A stretch of 64,000 bases of DNA from Chthoniobacter flavus Ellin428 (GTDB lineage: Bacteria; Verrucomicrobiota; Verrucomicrobiia; Chthoniobacterales; Chthoniobacteraceae): assembly GCF_000173075.1 (NCBI RefSeq), contig NZ_ABVL01000007.1, positions 248,001 to 312,000 of the forward strand, written 5' to 3'. Positions 43,339 to 53,087 of the stretch are shown one piece after another; within the stretch, counting starts at the first letter, position 1, and each line of letters opens with the position of its first letter. The notes under the pieces were generated by a model. It was not told the origin of the DNA, ran no database searches, and saw nothing but the letters and a program-made list of their open reading frames with translations. The position numbers were made by a program, and so were the translations under genes.

Positions 43339-44121
43339 TTAGCCCTTGCGCGGCGGCACCTTCAGGGTTTGACCCACCTGGAGTTTCTTGGGATCGGTGA
43401 TCTTGTTGGCTTTCAGCAATTCCTCAACGGTGAGGCCATGCTTGTGGGCGATGGAGGTGGGCGTGTCGCCCTTCTTCACGGTGTAGAAGCCGGGCGTGTT
43501 CGTCGTGGACGGCACGTCCGCTTGCTTCGGCGTGGACTCTTCCTTACGGTTGTCGGCGGTCTTTTCAGTCTTGGCCGGAATGATGAGCGTCTGGCCCTGG
43601 TGCAGGACGGAGCCTTCCTTGAGATGGTTTGCCTCCATGATCTGCGCAGGCGTCACGCCGTAGGCGAGGGCTACCTTGGCGAAGTTGTCGCCGGCTTTGA
43701 CCTGATAGGTGTGGCCCGTCGCGGGCTTGATCGGAGCGACGGCCGGCATCGGCGCGGTCTCCGCCACCGGGTGCGAGATGGAAGCGGTCTGCGACTTCGG
43801 CGCCGGGTCGGTGGTGCTGTTGTCCTCACTTTGGACGCTGGCCGTTTGCGACGTGGCCGAGGTCTGCTCGGTCGGCGCAATCATCGGCTCATGGCCGCGG
43901 CGCGATGCCTTGATGCTGTTGAATGCATAGATGCCGCCGATGGCGACGACGTGCAGGATCAGCACCACGACGAAGGCGCTGGAAAGATTGGTCGTCGGCT
44001 CTTCGTCGTCGTAATCGTCCACCGGGCGGCGTGCCGCGCGGGCGGCGGTCGCTTGCAATTTCTTCTTCGGTCGCGGCGACAGAACAGCGGAGAGTTTGCT
44101 GAAGAATTTGGGTGTTTTCAT
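43339..44121 (-). CDS. Membrane-anchored LysM protein within the dcw cluster
   Basis: This 260-aa protein has a basic cytosolic start, one transmembrane helix (LSSAFVVVLILHVVAIGGIYAF, about 48-69), a Ser/Thr/Pro-rich periplasmic linker, and two LysM domains: TYQVKAGDNFAKVALAYGVTPAQIMEAN and FYTVKKGDTPTSIAHKHGLTVEELLKAN. LysM domains bind peptidoglycan. Its place between murD and ftsW, with gaps of 1 and 7 bp, suggests a role in septal wall synthesis or remodelling, but it is not a standard dcw gene. I chose the ATG at 44121; the upstream frame is shadow of murD. Confidence 0.88.
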   Translation of the reverse strand: MKTPKFFSKLSAVLSPRPKKKLQATAARAARRPVDDYDDEEPTTNLSSAFVVVLILHVVAIGGIYAFNSIKASRRGHEPMIAPTEQTSATSQTASVQSEDNSTTDPAPKSQTASISHPVAETAPMPAVAPIKPATGHTYQVKAGDNFAKVALAYGVTPAQIMEANHLKEGSVLHQGQTLIIPAKTEKTADNRKEESTPKQADVPSTTNTPGFYTVKKGDTPTSIAHKHGLTVEELLKANKITDPKKLQVGQTLKVPPRKG

Positions 44122-44122
44122 T

Positions 44123-45460
44123 TTAGGAAGGCAGGGCTTGGACCAACGCACGGAACTGGTTCCCACGGTCGGCGTAATTTTTGAACATATCGAAGGACGA
44201 AGTACCAGGACTAAATAGGACGACATCGCCGGGTTGGGCGGCGGCGTGCGCGAGTTCGACGGCCTTTTCGAGCGAACGTCCGGCGTTCGCCACGGGCAGG
44301 CGCGATTTCCAGATCGCCTCAATGCGATCGGCCATCTCACCCATTACTACCACCGAGCGGCAGCGCGCCGCAACGAGATCGGTGAGCAAATCGTATTCGA
44401 ATCCTTTGTCCTTGCCGCCGGCAATGAGCACCACGGGACGCGTCTCGGAGTGCAGCGCTTTCTCGACGGAATCCGGATTCGTGCCCTTCGAGTCGTTGAC
44501 CCACTCGGCGCCATTCACCGTGCGCAGGATTTCGCAGCGATGCGGCAGCGGCTTGTATTCGCGGAGCGGCGGAAGCATTTGCGCAAAGCTGAGTCCGCGC
44601 ACGAAGCCGACGCCGAGCGTGGCCATGAGGTTTTCGGCGTTGTGCGAGCCGCGCAGATTGGTCTCCGACATGGCGAGCACGCGTTCACCGCGGAAATGGA
44701 TCACACCCTCGCGCAGCGAGAAATCCCCATCCGGCACATAGGCACTGAAGGTGATCTTCTTCGCCTTCAAGGCCGGAAGTTTGTCGCGATAGTTGACGAT
44801 CGCCCAATCATCCTCGGTCTGGTTTTCGAAAATGCGGATCTTTGCCACGTAATATTCGTCCATCGAACGATAGCGATCGAGGTGGTCGGCGGCGAAGCCG
44901 AGCCAGACGGAGGTCTGGCAGTGGAAGCGACGAATCGACTCGAGCTGGAAGGAACTGACCTCGAGCGTCATCACGTCGAGGTGGCTGCTCTCGTTGACCT
45001 TGGCGGAGAAGGCGGGTCCGATATTGCCGCTGGCCACGGTTTTCACGCCGCAGGCATTGAGCATTTTCTCCACGAGTTGCGTGGTGGTCGTTTTGCCGTT
45101 CGTGCCGGTGATGCCGATGATCGGGCACTTGCACATCTCGAAGGCGAGCTCGAGCTCGCCGATCATCTCGATGCGGCGCTTGATGAAATGCTGGACCAGC
45201 GGCACCGCCGGATCGATGCCCGGGCTGAGAATCACGTAGTCGTAATGGCCGTGCAGGCTTTCGTGCTCAGCGGCGAGATCGGCAATCACGCGAATACCTT
45301 CCGCGCCGAGCGCGTCGATTTTCTTGCGCAGCTTGTTCTCTTCGGCGGTATCGAGGATCGTAACCATGGCTTTTTCCTGGTGGAGGAGGCGGGCTGCGGC
45401 TTCACCGCTTTCGCCCGCGCCCAGTACGGCGATGGACTTGTTGGCGTAAGACGAATTCAA
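44123..45460 (-). CDS. murD: UDP-N-acetylmuramoyl-L-alanine--D-glutamate ligase
   Basis: This 445-aa Mur ligase adds D-Glu. It has KSIAVLGAGESGEAAARLL at the N-terminus, the ATP loop GITGTNGKTTTTQL, LEVSSFQLE and DSKGTNPDSVEKAL. The open frame extends far upstream as shadow of mraY. A TTG at 45460 overlaps the mraY stop by 4 nt and gives a protein that starts just before homology, so I chose it; no better start exists between. Confidence 0.93.
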   Translation of the reverse strand: MNSSYANKSIAVLGAGESGEAAARLLHQEKAMVTILDTAEENKLRKKIDALGAEGIRVIADLAAEHESLHGHYDYVILSPGIDPAVPLVQHFIKRRIEMIGELELAFEMCKCPIIGITGTNGKTTTTQLVEKMLNACGVKTVASGNIGPAFSAKVNESSHLDVMTLEVSSFQLESIRRFHCQTSVWLGFAADHLDRYRSMDEYYVAKIRIFENQTEDDWAIVNYRDKLPALKAKKITFSAYVPDGDFSLREGVIHFRGERVLAMSETNLRGSHNAENLMATLGVGFVRGLSFAQMLPPLREYKPLPHRCEILRTVNGAEWVNDSKGTNPDSVEKALHSETRPVVLIAGGKDKGFEYDLLTDLVAARCRSVVVMGEMADRIEAIWKSRLPVANAGRSLEKAVELAHAAAQPGDVVLFSPGTSSFDMFKNYADRGNQFRALVQALPS

Positions 45461-46596
45461 CGGAGTTTCAGGGTGGCGAGGCCGAGGAAGGCGAACATGA
45501 TGGACAGAATCCAGAAGCGGACGATGACCGTGTTCTCCTTCCAGCCCTTGAGCTCGAAGTGATGGTGCAGGGGTGACATGAGGAACACGCGACGGCCCTC
45601 GCCGTAGCGTTTCTTGGTAATCTTGAACCAGGTGCGCTGGATGAGGACCGAGACGGCCTCGATGACGAAAACACCACCCACGACCACGAGGAGCATCTCC
45701 TGTTTCGTGCAAATGGCCGTGACGCCGAGCATGCCGCCGATGGCGAGTGAACCGGTATCGCCCATGAAGACTTTGGCCGGATGGCAATTGAACCAGAGGA
45801 AACCGAACGAGGCGCCGACGAGGGCCATGCACATGACCGTCAGTTCGCCGGCGAACGGATAGAAGGGAATTTGCAGATAGGTCGCGATGCCCACGTGGCC
45901 GCAGACGTAGGCGAGGATGGCGTAGGCGAAGGCTGCGGTGCAGGTGCAGCCGGCGGCGAGGCCGTCGAGGCCGTCGGTGAGATTCACCGCATTGGAAGAA
46001 CCGATGATCACCAACGCGAAAAAACCGAGGGTGCCGAGGAGGCCGAGGTTGGCGAAGATCGGCGCCTTGCTGAACGGCACATAGACTGCACGGGCCTGCA
46101 CTTCGATCGCCGGGTTCATGAGGAAGAACGCGGTGACGATGATGGCGAGAATGGCCTGGGCGATGAGCTTGGTGCGCTCGCTCACGCCGGCGGAGTTCTT
46201 CTTGCTGACCTTGAGATAGTCGTCCCAGAAGCCGAGGCCACCGCAATAGACGAGCGAGAACATGAGCAGCCAGACAAACGGATTGTCCGGTCGCGCCCAG
46301 ACGAGCGAGGAGACGATGACCGCGCCAAGCATGAGCACGCCGCCCATGGTGGGCGTGCCGGCTTTCGAACCGTGCAACTCGAAAAGCTTGTTCACCTCCT
46401 CCTTGGTGCGGATCGGCTGGCCGAGCTTGAGCGAGATCAGGCGGCGGATCGTCCAGTTGCCGCACATGAGCGAAAGCAGGAAGGCGGTGAGCGCCGCGCC
46501 GAGAGCCCGCAGCGTGATGTATTGGAATACATTCATCGCCCGGAAAAAGTCCTCGTTCGGATAAAGCAGGGAGAGCTTGTAGAGGTAGTAGATCAT
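45457..46596 (-). CDS. mraY: Phospho-N-acetylmuramoyl-pentapeptide-transferase
   Basis: This 379-aa integral membrane enzyme moves phospho-MurNAc-pentapeptide to undecaprenyl phosphate (lipid I). It has KAGTPTMGGVLML, FWDDYLKVSKKNSAGVS with the catalytic Asp pair, NLTDGLDGLA, and MSPLHHHFELKGW. About ten membrane spans. The ATG at 46596 overlaps the murF stop by 4 nt. Confidence 0.97.
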   Translation of the reverse strand: MIYYLYKLSLLYPNEDFFRAMNVFQYITLRALGAALTAFLLSLMCGNWTIRRLISLKLGQPIRTKEEVNKLFELHGSKAGTPTMGGVLMLGAVIVSSLVWARPDNPFVWLLMFSLVYCGGLGFWDDYLKVSKKNSAGVSERTKLIAQAILAIIVTAFFLMNPAIEVQARAVYVPFSKAPIFANLGLLGTLGFFALVIIGSSNAVNLTDGLDGLAAGCTCTAAFAYAILAYVCGHVGIATYLQIPFYPFAGELTVMCMALVGASFGFLWFNCHPAKVFMGDTGSLAIGGMLGVTAICTKQEMLLVVVGGVFVIEAVSVLIQRTWFKITKKRYGEGRRVFLMSPLHHHFELKGWKENTVIVRFWILSIMFAFLGLATLKLR

Positions 46597-47960
46597 TGCG
46601 CGAGCAAGCCCTCCACGATGCGTTCCATGCGTGCGGAACGGCTGCCCTTGATCAAGACGAGGTCGCCCGCCTTGGCGAGGTCGCGCAGGACTTTGGTCGC
46701 TTCCTCGGTTGATTCGACACGCACCACTTTTTCCACGCCACCGCGCCAGGCGGCTTCGGTGATCCACTGCGCTTCTTCGCCTACGCCGATCACGCTGTCG
46801 ACGTGGGTCTGGGCGGCCACTTCGCCGACGAGACGATGGCCGCGCTCGGCTTCGACACCCAGTTCACCCATGCGGCCGAGCACGGCGATGCGGCGGCCCA
46901 CCGCCGGCATGCTGGCCAGGGTGCGCAACGCGGCGGCCACGGAATCGGGGTTGGCATTGTAAGTGTCGTCGATGACCTGGATGCCGCGGATCATCTTCTG
47001 CTCGAGACGGCCCTTGGTGAGGCGAAGCTTGGAGAGGCCCGCGGCGCATTCCTCGAGGGAAAGGCCAAAGGCGCGACCGGCGGCGACGGCGAGCATTGCG
47101 TTGCGGACCATGTGTTCGCCCGGCACGCTGAGTTCGGCCGCGGCGGTGCGGCCCTCGGCGTTGATGGTGAATTTCGTGCCGCTGGCGCTGGGGCGCAGAT
47201 CGCTGGCGAAGACCTCGCCTTTGTTTATCCCAGCGAGGACGACGTCCGCTTTCGTCCGCGCGGCGATGGCGGGGGAAAATTCGTCTTCGGCGCTGAGGAT
47301 GAGCGTGCCGCTCGGCGGCAACGCCTCGGCGAGCATGCCCTTTTCCTGGGCGATGGCTTCACGGCTGCCGAGAAACTCGATGTGCGCCATGCCGATGTTG
47401 GTGATGATGCCAACCTCGGGCGCGGCCATCGCGGCGAGTGGTGCAATCTCACCGGCGTGATTCATCCCCATCTCGAAAACACCGATCTGGTCCGAGCCGC
47501 GCGCGCGGAGGAGGGTGAGCGGCAGGCCGATGTGGTTGTTGAGATTTCCGTCGGTCTTGGTGACCTGAAAATTTTCACCGAGCACCGAAGCGGTGAGATC
47601 TTTGGTGCTGGTTTTGCCATTGCTGCCGGTCAGGCCGATGACCTGGATGTCGAGGCTGCGGCGATACTCGGCGCCGAGACGCTGCAGGGCTTCGAGCGTG
47701 TTCTTGACCAGAATCACGCCGAAGCCGGGCGGCAGTTCGGCTGGAAATTCTTCGACGATCGCACCGGCAGCGCCACGTTTCGAAGCTTCGGCGATGAAGG
47801 TGTGACCGTCGAACTTGTCGCCGCGCAAGGCGACGAACAAATCTCCCGCTTTCAGCGACCGTGAATCCGTGCAAACGGAGGTCACGGTGCCTTGCGGATC
47901 ACCCGCAGCCAGCCTTCCGGCGGACCACTGGGCGATTTTTTCAAAAGTGGTGGCGTCCAT
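46593..47960 (-). CDS. murF: UDP-N-acetylmuramoyl-tripeptide--D-alanyl-D-alanine ligase
   Basis: This 455-aa Mur ligase attaches D-Ala-D-Ala. TDSRSLKAGDLFVALRGDKFDGH opens it, GLTGSNGKTSTKDLTASVL is the ATP loop, and GMNHAGEI, DDTYNANPDSV and LGRMGELG follow, all typical of MurF. It starts 3 bp after murE. Confidence 0.97.
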   Translation of the reverse strand: MDATTFEKIAQWSAGRLAAGDPQGTVTSVCTDSRSLKAGDLFVALRGDKFDGHTFIAEASKRGAAGAIVEEFPAELPPGFGVILVKNTLEALQRLGAEYRRSLDIQVIGLTGSNGKTSTKDLTASVLGENFQVTKTDGNLNNHIGLPLTLLRARGSDQIGVFEMGMNHAGEIAPLAAMAAPEVGIITNIGMAHIEFLGSREAIAQEKGMLAEALPPSGTLILSAEDEFSPAIAARTKADVVLAGINKGEVFASDLRPSASGTKFTINAEGRTAAAELSVPGEHMVRNAMLAVAAGRAFGLSLEECAAGLSKLRLTKGRLEQKMIRGIQVIDDTYNANPDSVAAALRTLASMPAVGRRIAVLGRMGELGVEAERGHRLVGEVAAQTHVDSVIGVGEEAQWITEAAWRGGVEKVVRVESTEEATKVLRDLAKAGDLVLIKGSRSARMERIVEGLLAQ

Positions 47961-47963
47961 TTT

Positions 47964-49439
47964 CTAGTCTTCGGAACGCTTGCCCTCGAGGGCTTGTCGG
48001 GCGACCGCCACGTCGTCGAAGGGCATGGTGCGGTCGGCAAATTCCTGGTAGTTCTCATGGCCCTTGCCGGCGATGAGGATGATGTCGCGCGGCTGGGCCA
48101 TGGCCACGGCCTTGAAGATGGCCTCGCGGCGATCGACGATGACCTCGTAGTTGCCGCGGCGCATGCCCGGCTTGATGTCTTCGATGATCGCGAGCGGTTC
48201 TTCTTTGCGCGGGTTGTCGGAAGTCACGATGGCGTGGTCGGCGTGCTGGTCGACGACCGCGCCCATGCGGGGACGCTTGGTCTTATCGCGGTTGCCGCCA
48301 CAGCCAAAGACGACGATGAGCCGCGCGGGATTCAATTCGCGGCAGGTTTTGATGACGTTGAGCAGGGCGTCGTCGGTGTGCGCGTAATCCACGAAGACGC
48401 GGAACTGGCGCTGCGCGGGCACCGCTTCGAGGCGGCCCGGCACGGCGGTGGCGTTGGCCAGCGCGAGCACGCAGTTGCGCACTTCGATGCCCATGGCATT
48501 CGCGGCGGCGACGGCGGCGAGGGAGTTGTAGACGTTGAACTGACCGATGAGCGGCAGGCGGACGAGGTAGCTGCGGCCGCCGGCGTCGAGCTGGTAGCTC
48601 GTGCCGTGAAAGTCGATGCGGACATTGCTCGCCCGGAAATCGGCATGGACGCCGAGGCCGTAGGTGGTGATGGGAATCGCCTTGCCGAAACGCGTCACGA
48701 GTTGCGCGCCGTAACGATCGTCGAGGTTGATGATGGCCTTGCCCTGTTTTTTCTTCTGCGCAGCGAGCTCGCTGAACATGCGCGCCTTCGCCTCGAAGTA
48801 GGCCTCCATCGTCTTGTGATAGTCGAGGTGGTCCTGCGTGAGGTTGGTGAAGATCGCGGCGTCGAATTCCACGTCGCGTACGCGGGCCTGTACAAGCGCG
48901 TGGGAGGAGACTTCCATGGCGCAGGCCTTGCAACCGGCGGAGCGCATCTGCCACAGCATCTCGTGCACATCGAGGGATTCCGGAGTCGTGCGCGAGGCGG
49001 GCAGCACGCGGTCGCCGATTTCGTAGCGCACGGTGCCGAGCAACCCGCAGCGCAACTGCGCCGCTTCGCAGATGTGCTTGATGAGAAAGGCGGTGGTCGT
49101 TTTGCCGTTCGTTCCCGTCACCCCAGCGATCTTCAGCGCGCGCGCGGGGTTCTGGTAAAACGCCGCGGCGAAGTCCGCCATGGTGTTGCGGGCATTGGCG
49201 ACGACGATGTTCGTCGCGCGCGTCCTGAACGTGGCGTTTTCGGTTACGATCGCTTCGGCGCCGGCGGCAATGGCGGCGTCGATGAAAGCGGTACCGTCGA
49301 CCTTCTCGCCCTTGAGGGCGAAGAAGAGCGTGCCCGGCTTCACGCGGCGGGAATCGTAGGTGAGATGGGTAATGTCCCGATCGGTCGGGCCAACCACCTT
49401 GACAATGGCGGAGTGAGAAAGAAGTGCGTCGAGTTTCAT
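47964..49439 (-). CDS. murE: UDP-N-acetylmuramoyl-L-alanyl-D-glutamate--2,6-diaminopimelate ligase
   Basis: This 491-aa Mur ligase has YDSRRVKPGTLFFALKGEKVDG, the ATP loop GVTGTNGKTTTAFLIKHI and the carbamoyl-lysine region. The motif TSDNPRKEEP (DNPR) indicates meso-diaminopimelate rather than lysine as the amino acid added. The ATG at 49439 overlaps the ftsI stop by 4 nt. Because of the ftsI frameshift the murE frame is open back to 51218, which would make a spurious 1084-residue protein; the conserved start MKLDALLSHSAIVK marks the true one. Confidence 0.96.
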   Translation of the reverse strand: MKLDALLSHSAIVKVVGPTDRDITHLTYDSRRVKPGTLFFALKGEKVDGTAFIDAAIAAGAEAIVTENATFRTRATNIVVANARNTMADFAAAFYQNPARALKIAGVTGTNGKTTTAFLIKHICEAAQLRCGLLGTVRYEIGDRVLPASRTTPESLDVHEMLWQMRSAGCKACAMEVSSHALVQARVRDVEFDAAIFTNLTQDHLDYHKTMEAYFEAKARMFSELAAQKKKQGKAIINLDDRYGAQLVTRFGKAIPITTYGLGVHADFRASNVRIDFHGTSYQLDAGGRSYLVRLPLIGQFNVYNSLAAVAAANAMGIEVRNCVLALANATAVPGRLEAVPAQRQFRVFVDYAHTDDALLNVIKTCRELNPARLIVVFGCGGNRDKTKRPRMGAVVDQHADHAIVTSDNPRKEEPLAIIEDIKPGMRRGNYEVIVDRREAIFKAVAMAQPRDIILIAGKGHENYQEFADRTMPFDDVAVARQALEGKRSED

Positions 49440-51218
49440 TGATCGCGGTAGTCGTTGTGCACCATCACACTGCCCATGGGTTCTTCCACCGTGGGCTTGA
49501 GCCCGAGGTAGCGTGCGGCTTTTTCGGCGATGCGAGAGAAAACGGGAGCGGCGACCATACCGCCATAATTTTTGTCGTGCGAGACCTGTGCTTCGTCGAC
49601 CAGCACGAGGCAGGCGAAAGCGGGATCGTCCGCCGGCATGAAGCCGACGAAAGAGACGGTGTAACGTTCGTGGCTGGGCAGGTGCGTCTTCTCGTCGTAT
49701 TTCTGCGCCGTGCCCGTCTTGCCGGCGACCTTGTAGCCGACCACGTGGGCGAGGGCGGCGGTGCCCTTCGGGCTGACGACGTCCACGAGCGCATCGCGCA
49801 CGGCATCGGTCGCCGCCTTGGAAGCGACCTGGCGAATTTCCTGCGCCGGAAACTTCGCGATGACGTGGCCCTGCTCGTCGGTGATGTCGTGAATGATCTG
49901 CGGCATCATGGAGATGACCGCCATTGGCAATCGCCGACATCGCGGTGACGATCTGCAGCGGAGTCGCCTCCACCTCCTGGCCCATGGGGATGCGGGTGAT
50001 GGAATATTTGCTCCAGGTATGCAGCGGGTGAACGATGCCGCTCACTTCGCCGGGCAGATTCACGCCGGTGCGCTCGCCGAAGCCGAAGCGCCGCACGTAA
50101 TCGTAGAACCGCTGGTCGCCGAGCTGGATGCCGAGTTTGGCCGCGCCGATGTTGCTCGAGTGCACGAGGATGTCGTGCACGCTCAAGTCCGGATACGGAT
50201 GATGATCGTGCAGGTGGAAAGGAGCGAAGTAGCCGTTCTCGCAATTGATCATCGTATCCGCGCGCACGAGCTTTTCCGTCAGCGCGGCGGTGGTGGTCAC
50301 GATCTTGAACGTGGAGCCGGGTTCGACTCCGTCGGTCACCGCGCGATCGCGGCGATGATCCTCCGGCACGCCCTCCTGGATGTTCGGGTTGTAGTTCGGC
50401 CGATTCGACAGCGCGAGAATCTCGCCTGTCTTCGGCTGCATGAGGATGACCGTGGCGCTCTTCGGATGGAACTGCTTGATCGCGGCATCCATCTCCATCT
50501 CGACGATGTTCTGCAGCCCCATGTCGATGGTCAGGCGCACGTTGTTGCCGTTGCGCGCATCGCGTTCCTGGCCGCGGTAAACGAAGATCTCCTTGCCTGT
50601 GCGGTCGCGCTCGGAATAGCGGAAGCCGTCGTGTCCGCGCAGGAACTGGTCCATGGTGCGTTCGACACCGTCCACGCCTTCGTTCCGGCCATTCACATAG
50701 CCGAGCACGTGGCAGAGCATGTGTTCATTCGGATAGACGCGCGTCGAGGCGGTCTCGAAAGTGATGCCGCGCATCTTGCGCTCCACGAGCTTCGCCGAGA
50801 GATCGGAGGTCACGTTCACCGGCACCTCCTTTTTCAGAACGATGTAAGGCGAAGGCATTTCCTTCTTCAGCGCCTGCGAATAGGCCGTGCGGCTGAGCTT
50901 TTCCATCAGCTGCGCATGCGGAAGGCCCAGGGCAGTGGAGAGCAGCGTGGCCATTTCGGCACGATCGTTGATCAACGTCGCGTCGGCGACAACCGTGCGC
51001 ACCGGCTCGTTCTGGGCGAGCGACTCACCGTGGATATCCATGATGCGGCCGCGCTGCGCCGGCTTGGTCTGCCGGGTGCCATGGATCTCCAGCGCGATCT
51101 TCGCATACTCGTCGTGCTTCGTGACCTGCAGGTCGATGAGCCGCGCCGAGAAGACGGTGAAGCAGCCGGCCAGCGCAAAGCAGGAAAAGAGCGCGCGCTT
51201 TTGGGCTGTGTGGTTCAC
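49436..51218 (-). CDS. ftsI: Peptidoglycan transpeptidase FtsI (PBP3), frame broken by one extra base
   Basis: The class B penicillin-binding protein has a transmembrane helix (residues 10-30), a dimerisation domain, and a transpeptidase domain with STFK (302-305, catalytic Ser) and SSN (354-356). The frame changes near 49910: GGTCATCTCC gives GGHLHDAAD, while removing one C gives GGHLMMPQIIHDITDEQGH in the frame that carries KTGTAQKY and ends at 49436. The coding region is thus complete apart from the shift. Start GTG at 51218 overlaps the ftsL stop. FtsI is essential, so an assembly error is likelier than a true mutation. Confidence 0.9.
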
Positions 51219-51601
51219 TCGTGAATCCTTTCGCTGGAGACGGTCTTCTCGTTGGAAACGGGACGCAGTTCTCCTGTGTTCGGCGCCGCGGTGGAATTGC
51301 TCAGGACGGTGATGTGGTCGTTGGTGATGGGCACCAGCTTGATGAAGCCGGTATCATAACGTTCCTGCAGCTTGGCCGTGGAAGACAGTTGGGCGATCTT
51401 GCTTTCCGCCACTTCGTTCTTGTTCTTGAGGTCGACGAGTTCGCGCTCGAGCGACTTGATTTCCGATCCCGTGGTGTAGAGCTGGTTCTTGCACCAAACG
51501 TAGGCCAGACCACCTCCGCCGGCAAAAATACCGATGAGCGCCCAGGTGACGAACGACGCGATCGGAATGGCGTTGGCGTGGCGGCGGCGGTTAGCGGACA
51601 T
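51215..51601 (-). CDS. ftsL: FtsL-like cell division protein
   Basis: This 128-aa bitopic protein has one transmembrane helix (IPIASFVTWALIGIFAGGGGLAYVW), then a coiled coil (SEIKSLERELVDLKNKNEVAESKIAQL), the pattern of FtsL/FtsB-type divisome proteins. FtsL sequences diverge so far that position, between rsmH and ftsI, is the main support. The ATG at 51601 overlaps rsmH by 11 bp. Confidence 0.82.
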   Translation of the reverse strand: MSANRRRHANAIPIASFVTWALIGIFAGGGGLAYVWCKNQLYTTGSEIKSLERELVDLKNKNEVAESKIAQLSSTAKLQERYDTGFIKLVPITNDHITVLSNSTAAPNTGELRPVSNEKTVSSERIHE

Positions 51602-52589
51602 ACGGGATCCTTTCGACGACGCGGAGTTTGGCGCTGCGCGAGCGCGGATTGGCCCGTTGTTCCGCGTCGCTGGCGACAACAGGCTTGCCGGTGATGGCTT
51701 TGAAAATGTGGATGGGATTCGGCCGCGCTTCCGGCCACTCGGGACGATCGATGAACGCGGCCGCGCGCTCCTTGAAGAAAACCTTCACGATCCTGTCTTC
51801 GAGAGAATGGAAAGTGATGATCGCCAGGCGGCCGCCCGGAGCGAGACGCTGCGAGAACTGCTCGAGACCGAGCGTGAGCGCTTCGAGTTCGCGATTCACC
51901 GCGATGCGCAACGCCTGGAAGACACGCGTGGCCGGATGGGTGCGGCTATGACGTGGGACGACACGCTCGACGGCTTGGGCGAGCTGGAGCGTCGTGCGGA
52001 AAGGCGCAACGAGGCGATCGCGCACGAGGTGCGCGGCGATCTTGCGCGCGGCGGGTTCTTCGCCGTAGTTACGGAAGATCTTTTCGAGCTGATCGCCTGC
52101 CATCGTGTTCACGAGGTCCGCGGCGCTGATCAGGTTCGTGGGATCCATGCGCATGTCCAGGGGACCATCGTGCATGAAGGAAAATCCGCGCTCGGGAGCA
52201 TCGAGCTGACGCGAGGAGACGCCGAGATCGAGCATCGCGCCATCGATCTTCTCGACGCCGAGCTGGTCCAGCGCTTCACCCGCCTTGGCGAAGCTGGTGT
52301 GCACCGGGCGGAATTGCCCGCCGAACTCAGCGAGCTTCCGGCCGGCAAAAGCCAGCGCTTCCGGATCCTGGTCGAAGCCGATCACCTGCGCACCCGCTGC
52401 GAGGAGGGCGGCCGTATGCCCGCCACCGCCGAGGGTGCCGTCGACTATCACCTTGCCGGGAGCAGGCGCGAGCCGCTCCACCGTTTCGGCAAGCAGCACG
52501 GATTCGTGATATTCGTAGGGACGTGGGTTCAATGAAGGACGCCGCGACTTCGCTCGCGGCTTTTTGGGAATTTCGACGCAAACGCTCAT
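51591..52589 (-). CDS. rsmH: 16S rRNA (cytosine(1402)-N(4))-methyltransferase
   Basis: This 332-aa SAM methyltransferase (MraW) modifies C1402 of 16S rRNA. YEYHESVLLAETVERL, VDGTLGGGGHTAALL (SAM loop), DGAMLDLGVSSRQLD, RGFSFMHDGPLDMRM and IITFHSLEDRIVK are all present. The ATG at 52589 overlaps the mraZ stop by 4 nt; the upstream frame is shadow. Confidence 0.97.
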   Translation of the reverse strand: MSVCVEIPKKPRAKSRRPSLNPRPYEYHESVLLAETVERLAPAPGKVIVDGTLGGGGHTAALLAAGAQVIGFDQDPEALAFAGRKLAEFGGQFRPVHTSFAKAGEALDQLGVEKIDGAMLDLGVSSRQLDAPERGFSFMHDGPLDMRMDPTNLISAADLVNTMAGDQLEKIFRNYGEEPAARKIAAHLVRDRLVAPFRTTLQLAQAVERVVPRHSRTHPATRVFQALRIAVNRELEALTLGLEQFSQRLAPGGRLAIITFHSLEDRIVKVFFKERAAAFIDRPEWPEARPNPIHIFKAITGKPVVASDAEQRANPRSRSAKLRVVERIPYVR

Positions 52590-53044
52590 AAGCCAAGGTC
52601 TGCGAGAAGGGCTGCGGAATCCGCTTTCTGGACGACCTGCGCGGCGGTCCATTCTTCGGTGTTCCAAATTTCAAAAGTTTCGACGACGCCCGAGAGCGTC
52701 ACATTACCGGAGAACTTGAGTTGCTTGCAGAACTCATCCGGGAGCGAGAGACGGCCGTGTTTGTCGAGCGTCACCTGGCGGCTCAGGGCGCCGATGCGGC
52801 GCAGGACCGCGGTGCGTTGTGCGCCGGGGAGAGCGGCGGCTTTGGTGCGGACGCGGTCGAGCTCGTGGCGAGGCATCACCGTGAGGCAATTGGCGGTCGA
52901 ACTCGGGATGAGAAACAGCTCGGTTTCCTTCTCCTCCGTGGGCCGCCACTCCGCGGGAATGGTGATGCGGTTCTTCCCGTCGATGGCATGGCAGAACTCA
53001 CCCACATACACGGGTGTTGCGTTGTTCTGGTTGGTGTCGGCCAT
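52586..53044 (-). CDS. mraZ: Transcriptional regulator MraZ
   Basis: This 152-aa protein has two SpoVT/AbrB-like repeats: YVGEFCHAIDGKNRITIPAEWR and VTLDKHGRLSLPDEFCKQL. MraZ represses the dcw operon by binding its own promoter. The first gene of the cluster, with a matching operator 44-68 bp upstream (53088-53112). I chose the ATG at 53044 (MADTNQNNATPVYVGEF); the frame extends upstream to 53113. Confidence 0.95.
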   Translation of the reverse strand: MADTNQNNATPVYVGEFCHAIDGKNRITIPAEWRPTEEKETELFLIPSSTANCLTVMPRHELDRVRTKAAALPGAQRTAVLRRIGALSRQVTLDKHGRLSLPDEFCKQLKFSGNVTLSGVVETFEIWNTEEWTAAQVVQKADSAALLADLGL

Positions 53045-53087
53045 GGCGGGTTGGCTTTGGGCGAGTCTCCCAATTCGCACCAAAACG

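Noticed and set aside
44123..46465. A 780-residue protein ending in MurD
   Set aside because: The first 335 codons are a shadow of mraY in another frame; MurD homology begins at the TTG at 45460.
47964..51218. A single 1084-residue FtsI-MurE fusion protein
   Set aside because: The middle part after MSAIANGGHL has no homology and the KTG motif lies in another frame. The open frame is an artefact of one extra base; ftsI and murE are separate with a 4-nt overlap.
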